Shown here: piece after piece, positions 23,116 through 54,801 of the stretch | Numbering within the stretch: the stretch's first letter is position 1 | How the letters are laid out: every line of letters starts with the position of its first letter | From: Cladopsammia gracilis | Lineage: Eukaryota > Cnidaria > Anthozoa > Scleractinia > Dendrophylliidae | NCBI GenBank assembly: GCA_022457155.1 | Contig: JAJGOT010000022.1 | Location: 1,726,001 to 1,790,000 of the forward strand | DNA length: 64,000 nt | Direction: 5' to 3' | Notes under the pieces: generated by a model | What the model was told of the DNA's origin: nothing | The model's input: the letters and a program-made list of their open reading frames with translations, nothing else | Database searches by the model: none | Made by a program: the position numbers and the translations under genes

Positions 23116-24505
23116 TGAGGGACGGACCATTATTTTTTGACCGGGGGGGGGGGTGTTGGAAAATTTTCACATGCAACCATTTTTTTTTATATACGGCACC
23201 TGATGCAAACAATTTTTTTGTGTCTCCGTCCAACTGCCATACTTTCAGCAAACAATTTTTTCTTTATTTTTTGCTTGCATCAAAATTTTCGAAACACCTC
23301 CCCCCCCCCCCCATCCCCTCAAAAAAAATAATGGTCCGTCCCAAAGGAGGATATTACCATCTTCCCGGCATGCACTGCAAGGAAACTATATTATCAAACG
23401 GCGCGACGAACCGCAAGCAGCTCATTTTACACAGACGTCGTTGAGGTTGGAGGTCAGTTCGCATAGCGGAAACCTTTCAAAAGAAATCTACGTTAACCTA
23501 TTTATTCTATTCACCTTTACAGAATATTTTCCATTTCGGGCTTAACTTCCCAGACGGGCCGAATCCCACGATAAGCGTCGCATGGAAGACGCTTGAAATC
23601 TCTTCACAGATTCATGGAATCAATAAACCGTCTCGCCATTTCAAAACATTTCAAAGCTTATATTAGAAGAAATATCCGTATATTTGCTTGCGTTGACTTA
23701 TTGGTGAACAGAGCCGGTGAAATAATTCCCGCTAACTGAAAATATAAAACAACAGCTACTCGCTACCACTCAGATCAGCACGCGACTATCTTGCTGTATT
23801 TGTTTACGGTTATAGCTGGTTACATGTTATTTTTAGTTCAAAATCGATCTTCGCTTTTCTCGCTTTTTTCGGACTTTTCTATGGTACGAGCACTAATTAT
23901 TCAGCTTCATTTCATTTTATATTTTGCTGTGACCAAAATAAAACTCGAATCGGTCCACAAATGCAAATAGATCTTCTCACAAACGACGCGCCACTTGAAG
24001 CTTACCGGATGTATAGTCACTTTCAATTCAACGCCGATAAAAACAAACAGCCGCCGAAATAGATCGGCTTTCAACTTCAAAATTTAGAATGAAATCGTGG
24101 AGTCAATTGGAGTCAATAAGGTTTTCAAGAAAGTTTATACCTTAAATAACTGGAATTGGGTATTATTTGGCTTTTGACTCGCCTTTTTTGAATCGATCCA
24201 ACAAATTTAAAATATGCATTACCGATGACCACAAACAGACATGGACGACAATAGTCAAACTACACCACTATAATTTTTTTCAACGGGTCCAATACACTTA
24301 AAGAAAAATATTTCCTGGTACATTATTAATAGAGGAATAAGGTATGTATTGTTTTATTTCCATGCTTTTACATTAAAGCGAGTAAATCGATATACAACTT
24401 TGATTAAAATACGCGCGTTCTTCGGTTCCACCGGAAGTCATTCACCCGAATTTTACCCAAAGCACGCTGGGAAGACGGTAATATCCTCCTTTGTCCGTCC
24501 CTAAG
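23115..24505. mobile_element. TIR element (MITE) split by a younger insertion
   Basis: The left end CTGAGGGACGGACCATTATT (from 23115) is mirrored near 23322-23342 by AATAATGGTCCGTCCC, whose continuation CTAAG is displaced to after 24501. The interior before the break (23140-23315) carries a G-run and a C-run in mirror positions. The right end is interrupted by the element at 23343-24492; once that is excluded, the MITE is about 230 bp with flanking TAA on both sides. Confidence 0.65.
23343..24492. mobile_element. Non-autonomous element with 9-bp TSD (MULE-like)
   Basis: The ends AAAGGAGGATATTACCATCT and its mirror (AGACGGTAATATCCTCCTTT) form a ~25-bp inverted repeat. It is flanked on both sides by GTCCGTCCC, a direct 9-bp duplication (23334-23342 and 24493-24501). 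That duplication length is typical of Mutator-like elements. The 1.15-kb interior has no ORF I recognise. It landed in the end of a smaller MITE, giving a clear order of events. Confidence 0.75.
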
Positions 24506-24530
24506 GCGAAATATATGTTTAGTCTGATCA

Positions 24531-25024
24531 CAGTGGCCCATTTCACACTAGAGGACGGACAAATCGTCTGGACGGACAAGTCGTCCGACGATTTGTTCGT
24601 GTAATGTGAATTCTAGACGGACAACTCACCTTGTGTTGGTCATCGTAAATTCATATCTGAACGAACAAACAGGCGATTTTGAAAGCAAGGGGCCTGGCAC
24701 TAACAGGCTTGGTTACCTTGCTTTCTATCCGCCATTTTGATTTTCCCATAAACCATCACTCCCTTTACTAGTTCCATTCCCCTTAGCGAGTACTGGGACC
24801 GAGATACAACCATTTGTTCGTCTGATGTGAATTTAAGTCGGACTTTGGACAACTTATCCGCCTAGACGAACAAATCGTCCTCGAAAAATCGTCTTAATAG
24901 ACGGCCAAATCGACGGACAAAATCAGACGACTTTTACGTCCAAAATTTTGTTCGTCCCGTTATCTCACTAAGACGACTTGTCCGTCCAGACGATTTGTCC
25001 GTCTCTAGTGTGAAAACGGCCAGT
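24531..25024. mobile_element. TIR element rich in GTCCGTC/GACGGAC motifs
   Basis: Left arm GGCCCATTTCACACTAGAGG, then GACGGACAAATCGTCTGGAC; the right arm near 24971-25022 is the reverse complement, ending TAGTGTGAAAACGGCC. Arms are about 50 bp with one or two mismatches. The interior repeats GGACAA/TTGTCC-type motifs in both orientations. No coding capacity. Confidence 0.75.
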
Positions 25025-25264
25025 GAATGAAACATGTTTCACTACTGAGAAGTGTTCACATAAGGCGGCAAGTTGCGCGAATCATGATCGAAACATGTTT
25101 ACTCAGAGCATGACTGAAACTATCTCACGAAGTAGTTTCGATCTAAACCAAACGAAATACGTTAGCTCAAATGCCGTCTCGTTGTTCAGTAAACACTACA
25201 TGGCCTTCCTTCATTTTTCAATAATTAAAGTTAAAAGCGACGTTTCGGCCAGTTTAACTGGCCT

Positions 25265-26065
25265 TATTCAGGAAATTAAGAAAATAAAAGTCAATATGGC
25301 GGGCTGTTGTTTTGCTTTGTAACCGTACTTTGAGACATATTCTCACTGCTAAAATTCCCGAGAGACTGGCCCGCGCGGAATTTTTTCCGACTCCAGACGC
25401 CTTCTGTGAATAGAACTAATTACCCGGTAGCCCTCCAGGGATCTCGCTTGCCTATTTAAGTAATTTATTCTGTTTATCTGCCTCTTTCGCCAAGTTACGC
25501 GGTCTGTCTCGCATTGTAGGATATTTTACCCTCCCGCCTCCCCCTCGGCGACGTTTGTTTCCCTTTCTCACTGTCTTGCGACCCTCTGCCTAGCTAAATG
25601 TTGGCTCCCATATCTTATTCCGCGTAGGCAGTGAGTGGCTGTTTTGGCAGTGAGAATGGTTTACTATCGTGACAATAGACCATTTTACAGTTGTCTTCTT
25701 AGTGTCCTGGCCTTTGAGTGAAAGCGAGGTTGAAGTTGACCTTGTTTTGATACAGACCTTGGAGCTTTTCAGATGTAAATTTAGCTAGTTAGCATGAGAA
25801 AAGCATTATTAACATATGAAAGGCAGAAAGGTTTGGATCAAAGCAAGGTCACCTCCAGCCTCGCTTCCACTCAAAGGCAAGGTCGCCAAGCATACAACTG
25901 TAAAATGGACTATTATGTGAAATGTAATAGCATTCATGTAATGTTCCCGATGTGTCTCTAAGTGTATTTTACCATGACATTTGACATTTCACGTGATTGT
26001 CGCGATACGTCTCAAAGAAACAATAGCCCGTCATATTGACTTTTTTTTCTTAATTTCCTGAAGGC
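25265..26065. mobile_element. TIR element hosting a nested MITE
   Basis: The left arm (25265-25345), with CAGGAAATTAAGAAAATAAAAG, is mirrored at about 25999-26065 with a few mismatches, giving arms of roughly 65 bp. A second inverted-repeat element lies inside (25673-25914). The left arm includes the frame at 25023-25322, which is therefore not a gene. Confidence 0.6.
25673..25914. mobile_element. MITE with ATAGACCATTTTACAGTTG ends
   Basis: The left end ATAGACCATTTTACAGTTG is mirrored by CAACTGTAAAATGGACTAT at the right. The subterminal parts (CTTTGAGTGAAAGCGAGG and CCTCGCTTCCACTCAAAGG) are also inverted. About 240 bp, no coding capacity, nested in a larger TIR element. Confidence 0.7.
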
Positions 26066-26780
26066 CGCAGTTAAACCACAGGCGGACCACCCGATGTTTG
26101 TGTGTGTTGCGTGACATCGTTCAATGGCGGTTACAAAAGAAATATGGGTTAACATAAATAACTTGGCCGCGATTTGCTCTGAATACTAAGTTTATCCTAT
26201 ATGTTCAATAAAAGTTTAGATGAAATGTTAAATGAGTCCTGTGTGTTATTTTTTGCCCGTTCTGAGCCGTTTAAGGTGTCATTTCGCGAGATAATTTATC
26301 GAACCCCAAGAGTAAGAAGAGAAAGAGAGACAAGGCAGGCAACAAACCAGACGGCGACCGCGACCTTGTCCACTTCAAGCGCGATCTGACGTTAAACCAG
26401 CACATTTCTCACCTCGAAAACGCCGGCATCCGATTGAGCACAAATTTCTTCGTACTTGTGCCGAGCTTGAGCTTCATCCTTCCAGAATTTTTCGAGAAAA
26501 GCGATCCTGAAGTCTAACTATAGTATTTCATGTTACTACACTTCTCGTCCCACGACTCTTGGGACCGAATTTAAGTTAGACCTGTTTTTTTCGAAAATCG
26601 AGGTTTAGACAGGCCTTAACAGACCACGGCAGTCTCAATTGCGTTATTTAAATGTAGATGATCCGCATTCCACGGAGACCACGTCTAAATGTGGTTTTCA
26701 CAAACTTACGATTGTTTTTCAAGAACGGGCGTTAGAATAGTTTTGACGATTTCACTGAAACCGACAGATCAGATGATGAA

Positions 26781-27604
26781 ATGACTTCCAAATTGCGAAA
26801 TGCCAATTTTAGCGAGGAAGAATTCTTGCCGAACTGGGAAAACAATATCCTGATATTGAGAACAAAGGATACGATAATGCTAGCTTAATAAAGGAAAAAG
26901 ACGTCCTGGGAAAAATTGAGAAAACTTTCAACGCCGGAAATTCAGATGGGAACAAGCGCGACCTGAAAGCAATACAGGGGTGTTGGAAGCGCTTGAAAAT
27001 CCAAACGAAAAAGGAATTTGATGAGCATAGAAGGGACCAAGAAAACAGGTGATGGGAAAGCCCCTGCTTCGCCAAACGCTGTTAGCAAGATGGTCGCGGA
27101 CATAAAACGTTCCAGCGTCAGTGCATGAATCCTGTGGAAAACAAATTTGATGATGACGCTGTCGAACCTGCCGCTTCGGACCTCGAACTGATTGCCGACA
27201 CATATGAGGCCGGATCAAGTGTTAGATCAACGTGCAGTATGCAGAGTACCAGCCCAAGCCTGTGCATCGGAACACCCCAGCAAAGCGCAAGAAAAAGGAA
27301 ACAGTTGTCGGGTCGGTCAACTTTACAATTTTTAATTTATTGTTCGTTCATTCCTTTCTTTATTATTAAAATGCAAAATAAATATAATTTCTTTCTTAAT
27401 ACAGTACTAGAGATGTCAGGAGGAAAAGAAATTCAAAGAGGCGAAGATCCGTTCCTGACCATGGCCAGACAGGAACACGAGGTGAAAATGAGAATACTTA
27501 ATTTTAAGGAGTGGAAACTTAGGAATCAATGTATCCAAATGGGAATAGGCCTTCCTCCAGATGTGTCACAAGAAAATGATCAAGACGTTTATTTTGCATT
27601 ATAA
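26781..27604 (+). pseudogene. Harbinger Myb/SANT-like DNA-binding protein (degenerate)
   Basis: The plus strand encodes, in shifting frames, NFSEEE, then GKIEKTFNAGNSDGNKRDL, AIQGCWKRLKI and KKEFDEHRRDQ, a trihelix (Myb/SANT-like) motif of the kind found in the second gene of PIF/Harbinger transposons. A 159-codon frame from 27125 continues to PFLTMARQEHEVKMRILNFK and stops at 27604. An AT-rich piece at about 27308-27410 with a TTTCTTTCTTAATACAG acceptor may be an intron. At least two frameshifts break the product. In intact elements this protein brings the transposase to the DNA ends. It converges with the transposase remnant, 100 bp away. Confidence 0.6.
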
Positions 27605-27704
27605 ACTTATGTAAATCCTGTGATAGAAATGATTAAAAAACATTTTCTGATGTGAATTTTAATAAATTTCGTTTTACATCTGTTAATTCTGCCCCGTAAA
27701 ATAG

Positions 27705-28264
27705 TTACAAAGTGATGCCATTGTATTGTGTCCACACCGTCGAAATAAAAAAAATGGTTTTTGGCTCAGCTTTGTGAATTTTCCATGAGTGGCTGCTTTT
27801 CTCTGCAGTTTCCTCGTCCCTTACATTCTCCATACGATATATCTTATACAGTTGCTTACAAAAAATAACGGGCGATGAGTGGCGTTTAACATTTCCACTT
27901 GCATCACCAGCTCCAACAAGTTCTTCAGGTTCATCATCGTCATCATCGAGATCCACATCAGTCATTTCTCTCTCTCTCTGCATTATTGCAAAATTGTGTA
28001 AGGCTGCAAGGGCAACAATGATTACCAGAGAATTTTCAAATTTTCCTATATGCAAACAAGGGAAACGCCTCTTGAGGATTCCAAAAACCTTTCTATCACA
28101 ATTCGGGTACGTCTTTTAGCATCATTATAACGGACTTCGGCATCATTCCTTGTGTTGAGAATGGGGGTCATAAGGTAGGATCTGCATGCATATCCGCTCT
28201 CACCAACAAGGATGCCATTAATAGATCCATTACGAAATTGTTCGCAATTGTGCTATTGTCAAAA

Positions 28265-28303
<39 letters not shown>

Positions 28304-28733
28304 TCATTTATAGTGCGCAAATTCCATAAAATGTTCAAATGCGCATAACAAGATTAAAAACGGAAAAGGCTAAAAAGCTAAAATTCCAATTAGGAGTAAA
28401 CTTACAAAGAAAGAAATCATGATTAGATCCCGGCCACCGTGCTACGATATTAGTAATTAATCAGCTTCGCTATCACAAACTGTTTGAATAGAATTGTTTC
28501 CTGTTTATGAAAGCCATGGCATTGTTCCTATCTGGACAAACAATTCTCATGTGGGTGTAATCAATTGCTCCTACGACACAAGGGAATCCCGCCATGTCGT
28601 AAAACCTCCTCTTCGTTTCATGCAAATTGGCTGGAAAAGAAATGAATTTCCTGTTATTTTTCGCGATTATCCTTGCTAAACGTCTATTATTTGCCCATTG
28701 CTGAAGCTGTCGATAGCGCAAACTTCCATCCAT
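27705..28733 (-). pseudogene. HARBI1-like PIF/Harbinger transposase (degenerate)
   Basis: Reading the minus strand: FYDMAGFPCVVGAIDYTHMR (first catalytic Asp region; usual text VVGAIDGTH) and INRKQF, then VCDSEAD and ARWPGSNHD, then after a break GILVGESGYACRS, TPILNTRNDAEVRYN, FGILKRRFPC (second half) and finally ALAALHNFAIMQ before an acidic tail. These are standard HARBI1 landmarks in order. Frameshifts and an insertion at about 28264-28415 containing (TAA)n split the frame. Together with the Myb-like gene it marks one dead autonomous Harbinger element. Its terminal repeats were not identified. Confidence 0.75.
28266..28303. repeat. (TAA)n microsatellite
   Basis: About 12 TAA units, part of a ~150-bp AT-rich insertion that interrupts the Harbinger transposase between its NHD and ESGYACRS segments. 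Confidence 0.85.
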
Positions 28734-28776
28734 GAGAGAAAAAGTTCACTAATAAAACGTTAGACTGCTTCTAAAC

Positions 28777-28806
28777 CTACTCCTAACCCCTAACCCTAAC
28801 CCTAAC
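28777..28806. repeat. Short interstitial telomere-like repeat
   Basis: CCTAACCCCTAACCCTAACC followed by CTAAC: about four to five units of the (TTAGGG)n telomere motif in reverse complement, with one extra C. Too short to be functional as a telomere; such tracts arise by break repair or in transposon tails. Confidence 0.6.
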
Positions 28807-29204
28807 TGCGCCCGGCGCTAGTCCTAAATTGTTTCAATCAACAACAAAGTTATGAGCTAGATCGAGGGGACTCAGTTCTACAAGCCTTTGGCTTCTTCTT
28901 GAGGTTTTCTCACCACTCACTATTTTGATCCTTTTAATCACAGAATAATAGCAATGATAATTTATCGTGATTTTCTTATAAATATGTACTTTTTTCCTTG
29001 TTTGTATTTATTGATTTAAACTGCTTGTATTTATTAAATTGAATTGCGTTGTAATTATAGGATCGTGCTATATTGTAATCATAGTACCATAATGTATCTC
29101 AATCTGCGTGGTTATTTCTTTCGTTTAAGACTTGTAAATTCATTTTAGTTCGCTAGGAAGCAGTTAAATATTGAGATACATACGCCCAAGGATACATACG
29201 TTGA

Positions 29205-29366
29205 TGGGGACAACATCAAAAGCTTTTGAAAAATCTAATATCAGCCTGTCGGTTTGAATACCGCTGTCCAAGTTCAGGGCGATATCTTCCAGGGTAGTTA
29301 CAAGCTGGGTCTCACAGGATCTTCCTTGTCTAAATCCATGTTGACAGTCAGTTAATATATTATGGA
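29205..29366 (-). pseudogene. Reverse-transcriptase scrap (LINE-type)
   Basis: The minus strand reads LTDCQHGFRQGRSCETQLVT, then EDIALNLDSGIQTDRLILDF and SKAFDVVP. This covers the QHGFR and DFSKAFD motifs of a non-LTR retrotransposon reverse transcriptase (the latter holds a catalytic Asp). It is about 54 codons, truncated at both ends, and belongs to a different subfamily from the RT at 36-37 kb. Confidence 0.65.
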
Positions 29367-29409
29367 ATGTTTAAGGACTATGATTCACTCAAAATTGTGT
29401 CACTTTCTG

Positions 29410-29765
29410 CTCGTATTGAAGACATGGATGCATTGAGTTTGAATTATTGACTTAGCAAATTTGTCATGGAAGTGGCCAAAAAGTCGGGAGAGAGATATCC
29501 ACCGAAGACTGTTTATGGCATAATATGCGGTATCCGACGCTTTCTGGTAGAAAAAAGTACTGAAGCATTGAATCCTCTTGATAATGGCGACCGAAGGTGA
29601 GAAAAATGGTCATTTGTTTTTTTAACTAAAATGTCATGTCATGTTCCAGTTATAATACTCAGATTATTGTTTTAAAGGTTTACCCTGTTTCGCCGAGCAC
29701 TGGACGCGGATGGAATTGAAAGATGGCACACGAGAGGGCTTACATTTGAAGACCAAGAAAGGAAT
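29410..29765 (+). pseudogene. Crypton-like recombinase N-terminal remnant
   Basis: Two coding-like blocks join across a small GT-AG intron in phase 2 (…CGAAG|gtgag at 29597, tttaaag|G at 29677). They read SKFVMEVAKKSGERYPPKTV, then YGIICGIRRFL, NPLDNGDRRFTLFRRALDAD. The pattern (LxxFxxEVxKxDGxxYPPxTLYxxVCxIQRxL) is that of the N-terminal domain next to Crypton-type tyrosine recombinases and their domesticated relatives (KCTD1/QRICH1/ZMYM class). An in-frame TGA stands where Trp is expected. The catalytic domain is absent. A spliced host gene derived from Crypton is the alternative, but the stop argues against it. Confidence 0.45.
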
Positions 29766-30654
29766 GTAAGTTTCCGAATGTAATTACTGTATTTAATTGA
29801 GTGGAATAAAATGTATAGTTGCAAAACTAATTAAAATACAAGTGTTTGATCTCAGATGAAAAAAGTTTTTGATCTTAGATCAAAACCCTAAAAACAAGAT
29901 CTTAATCTGGTAATTCATTGGGTATCAAGACTCATCCACGTGACCCAAATAGACGTCATTTATTGGCTGGTCACTTCATGAATGATTAATGAATTCGTGA
30001 AAGATACATCTCACAAGCAATATCTGTCAAACCGCAGCAATTAAGACATCTAAAACCCTCATAAATAAAGATAGAATCTTAATAAAAGACGTGCATCAAA
30101 TGAATTTTCACGCCTAAAGATTATAAAGCCTTGGTGCAAAAGTTCACGCCTTAAGTGGAACAGAAATGGTCAGCAGAAGGGATTTGATTTATACATTGGT
30201 ATGCTGGAAGTTACCAGACCTCCATCTGAGATACAAGGCAAATTTCCCTCTACCTCAGATGGAGATTTAGGTATTTTTTTGGTTGCTAAGAGCGTCTGGC
30301 TCGTTATGGCCCAACAAACGCTCGAGGTGGGATGTTACACTTTGAATTGACTGAGTCATTATGCCTGCTTCGTAAAACAGTATAAATTATAGAATTAGTC
30401 GTGAAACGTGTTTCGAAATTTAGAACTAATATGAACAATGAAACATGTTTCGGTGCTGATCTGAACACAGCGTGAAACTTATGACTTGAAAACCATTACA
30501 GGATAGATATTCATCAGTTATACCAGTTTACAGTACCGGACCAAACAGTAACCTAACAAAGAACTCAAGGCAGAAACCCGGGAGCAGAACGCATTTGCAC
30601 GAAAACCGCAAACTCAAGAACCACAAGCTCACAGCTCATTTTTATTTATTAAGC

Positions 30655-51671
<21,017 letters not shown>

Positions 51672-51829
51672 AGTGTAATAACGTCATCGGGCAAAATGGC
51701 TGGACATCGTTAATTATTCATGCCTATTGAAGCGGCAAATTGGAATGCGAGCGCAATGTGTAAAGCCTAGAAAAAGAGAAGAATGGACCGAAATCGACAG
51801 GACAGCTTTGATAAAACTCGCTCTCCTTA

Positions 51830-51965
51830 ATAGAGGTTTTGCACGCCAGCCATGTTGCATGGCAGGAACAATGAAAATGTTTTGCATTAGAAAGAACATT
51901 CTTTCCCATAGGGAAAAGAATCTATTGTTCCTGCCATGCAACATGGCTGCCGTGCAAAACCTCTA
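51830..51965. mobile_element. MITE with 43-bp TIR after the transporter gene
   Basis: Left ATAGAGGTTTTGCACGCCAG and onward to GGAACAAT; right ATTGTTCCTGCCATGCAACA through AAACCTCTAT. Arms differ at one or two bases. About 160 bp beyond the transporter stop codon, so possibly inside its 3' UTR. Confidence 0.75.
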
Positions 51966-52166
51966 TAGACCTCTTTAGCTTGTTTGTTTTGTTTTCCCAA
52001 TGTAGGTCGTGTGATGTTCTTAAGAGAATTTGTCCTTTGTCATTTCATAAATTATGCATACATATACACGTGAAGAAAACAAAATTTAAAAGAAACACAG
52101 TTCTCTAGGGTAACATCACGTGATCTACTTTGGGAAAACAAAACATACAAGCTAAATAGGTCTATT
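51964..52166. mobile_element. Second TIR element abutting the first
   Basis: Left TAGACCTCTTTAGCTTGTTT and right AAGCTAAATAGGTCTA are inverted over about 60 bp, including TGTTTTGTTTTCCCAA and TTGGGAAAACAAAACA-type pairing. It shares its edge with the preceding MITE. Confidence 0.7.
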
Positions 52167-52517
52167 TCAGAAGTCATAAGTTGAACACACACGCGCGGTT
52201 TTTTAAAAAGTAAGGGTGTATCTCTGATTTGCGCCTAAAACGAAGGAGTTTGACAAAGTAAAAGGGCTATCTCTTTTAACTTGAAAATGGAGAAAAAACA
52301 ACTTTTTTGTATGGACGCCGATTTCAAGAGCGGTTTTCTCTAAACTCGTAATGGTTTCCAGGAACCCACGCATAGGAAATTGAAGATAAATCTTTTCATT
52401 TACAGAATCCGTTTTTTCTCCTAAAATTGGTTAACGAGAACCAATAGCACTTTCAGAGTTTTAAAATTGTATGCTGGAGTTCCATTTGAAAATTAGTCTA
52501 GCAGCAAGTGTAATCCC

Positions 52518-52777
52518 GTGGGAATTTAATGAAGAAAGCAAGCGACTAGTCTGATTGTGTTTAGGGGACCCCAAGGAACAAGAAAAATGTTGTCGGCAAT
52601 TTTGTGAATTGTTGGGAGGGTTTAAAGAGAGTTTTTTTTTAAAATGGAGTGTATTGCTCAGCATGGAAACGAGGCTGAAATATAAAATAGCCAAAAACTC
52701 GTCTTTGAATAAAGATATCATATCCAAACTTACCAATGTATAGTAAAGCATTGTTAACACAAAGAAGTGGTTCATGA
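52518..52777. repeat. Dispersed repeat, inverted copy at 60740-60962
   Basis: CAAGCGACTAGTCTGATTG, CTTGTTCCTTGGG-type and CAAAGAAGTGGTTCA blocks occur reverse-complemented at 60.74-60.96 kb. The copies lie on either side of copy B of the CXC-tail family. Non-coding. Confidence 0.65.
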
Positions 52778-53413
52778 GGGTCACGTGATCGATATAGCAT
52801 GAAAGCGAGGCTTATTCTATGTTTCTTGATACGCACAGCTAGCCAAGCGTCAAACATCGGCTATTAATGTGATCACAATACCTCAACAAGCAATCCATTG
52901 GTTATATTCTGAAAACAGTAGTGTTTCTGTTTAAAGCAGGTAACGTGTCAGCCCGACATGGGCATATCTGTCTTATCTCGTCAAATTAGTGATAGAAACA
53001 ATATAACTGGATAATCTGTACAGCAAGAACATTTTGCTATCTTACATGGACAAGAACAAACAATTTTAATAACACATTGACTTTGGATTTCTCTTTCGGA
53101 TTTTGCCGAACTCACACAGTCAAAATAATACGTAACAAATAAAAGAATGTCCAGAGCTTCTTCAGACTACTTATCCTCGTCATCACTGCTGTCCGCATCA
53201 TCTTGTTCTTTGACACAGTTACATTTCACTAGCTGGATAATGGCCTCGGCGCTGGTGGTAACCGAGTAATCAAAGCAAGCCATTCATCCTCATTCCTTTC
53301 CCAACCATAGTATTCTGGTGAAGGCAGCTCTAGATTTGGAACTCTGTCGTTGTTCCAGATCATAACCTGATAGTAGTAGTAGAATGGCCTTATGCAGTGC
53401 GGTCTGTGTTGGA

Positions 53414-54801
53414 GCTACCGTGTACGAGGAAATTTTTGCGGGAGGAAAATTTTGCGGATTACCGACTAAATAGGCCTTATGCATGATGGCGTCACCAGCT
53501 CAAAATTCACCACCAAGCCTCGTTTGTACGAAATTTCTTGCAAACCTTTGAAAAGTTCACGTTGTTTTTGAATGGGTATTATTTTCAACTTTGCTCCTTT
53601 GAGAATACATTGATGAGATTGACACAGGTTCACACTTCGAAAGCGAGGCTTGGGGGTGAAATTAGCTAGTCTGACGCAAACATGCATTTTGCGGGAGGAA
53701 ATTTTTGAGGATCGAGACAGCTAAAATTTCTGATGAGAGAAAATGTTTGCGGATTTCTGGTTTTGTATAAATACAATTCAAGGCAGCATAGGTATTAAAT
53801 TGCAATTTTACTTCCTGACCGGAAGTTTCTATAGTTCCCATACTTGGTTGCTGTTCTAGCGCCAACATGAACATAACAACGAGAAAACCTGAGTGAATTA
53901 TTGTACGTTCTTGTAAAAACGTATCAGTCGATTATGATAACAGCCTCTGGTTCTTTTGAGGACGTGTCTGCAGTTGAATCGGGAATATACATGTAATATT
54001 GGGTTTTCATCATTTTTTCTAGCTTTATTCAGCGACCCCTAATATTTGATCTTATAATCATGCACTAAGAAATAAAACCATTTTTGGATGATACCCTGTC
54101 TGTTGGGGTCACATGACCAGCCGCGCCCTAAATTATGCAAAATTTGGAATTTTCAGATAACGGCATGAAAATTCAATTAAAATCTCCCGTTTTTCCTTCC
54201 TTAGTCTTCAATTTACAGAGTGATACGTCAAATTAAACGGGGAATATCGAAAACTGTTATTGCTGCATAATTATTCATTGTTTTCCTCTAATGCCAATCC
54301 CTCTCTAAAATTAAAACGTTATAGTTTACAGAAAACAAACAACTTTGGAAAACCCCGATTAGTTCCATAAATTCTGTACTTAATAGTCATTGATAGAAAA
54401 CAAATTAAGTAGAAAAACATTTTTCCAAAATCTCGTAAATTTGGATCGAAAAAAATTGCTAAAAATTGGGCGTGGCAAGTCATGTGAAGCAGCAAGTCCA
54501 TTCATGTAAGCGAAATTTTTTTTTTCAATAATTAAAAACCTCTTAGAAAGGTTAAAGTCAATAAGTCAAATATGTTTTAAAATAAACCACCCCCCTTTAA
54601 ATCGAACGAGACTCATTCCTTAATTCACCCGAGATGACTGTTGTGCCGATCGCCTGGGAGTTATGAGAGCAATATGTTCACTGTTAAAAAGTTCCTGTTA
54701 AGCCGATATACACCATTAAAACAAGATTTACTAATGTTTCTGCGGGAGTGTATTTCTGCGGTGGAAAATTAACTCCCGCAAAATTAAACTACTCACGGTA
54801 G
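53414..54801. mobile_element. ~1.39-kb TIR element inserted in copy B
   Basis: Left GCTACCGTGTACGAGG...TTTTTGCGGGAGG and right (reverse complement) GCTACCGTGAGTAG...TTTTGCGGGAG are related over about 45 bp. Related motifs (GCGGGAGGAAATTTT) recur inside near 53690 and 54743. It separates copy B's AADGSMLHCSAK block from PTQTALHKAIL. No ORF in it is recognised. Confidence 0.6.

Noticed and set aside
22903..23444. Overlapping ORFs on both strands
   Set aside because: They lie across TIR elements and a G-run/C-run pair; no protein resemblance.
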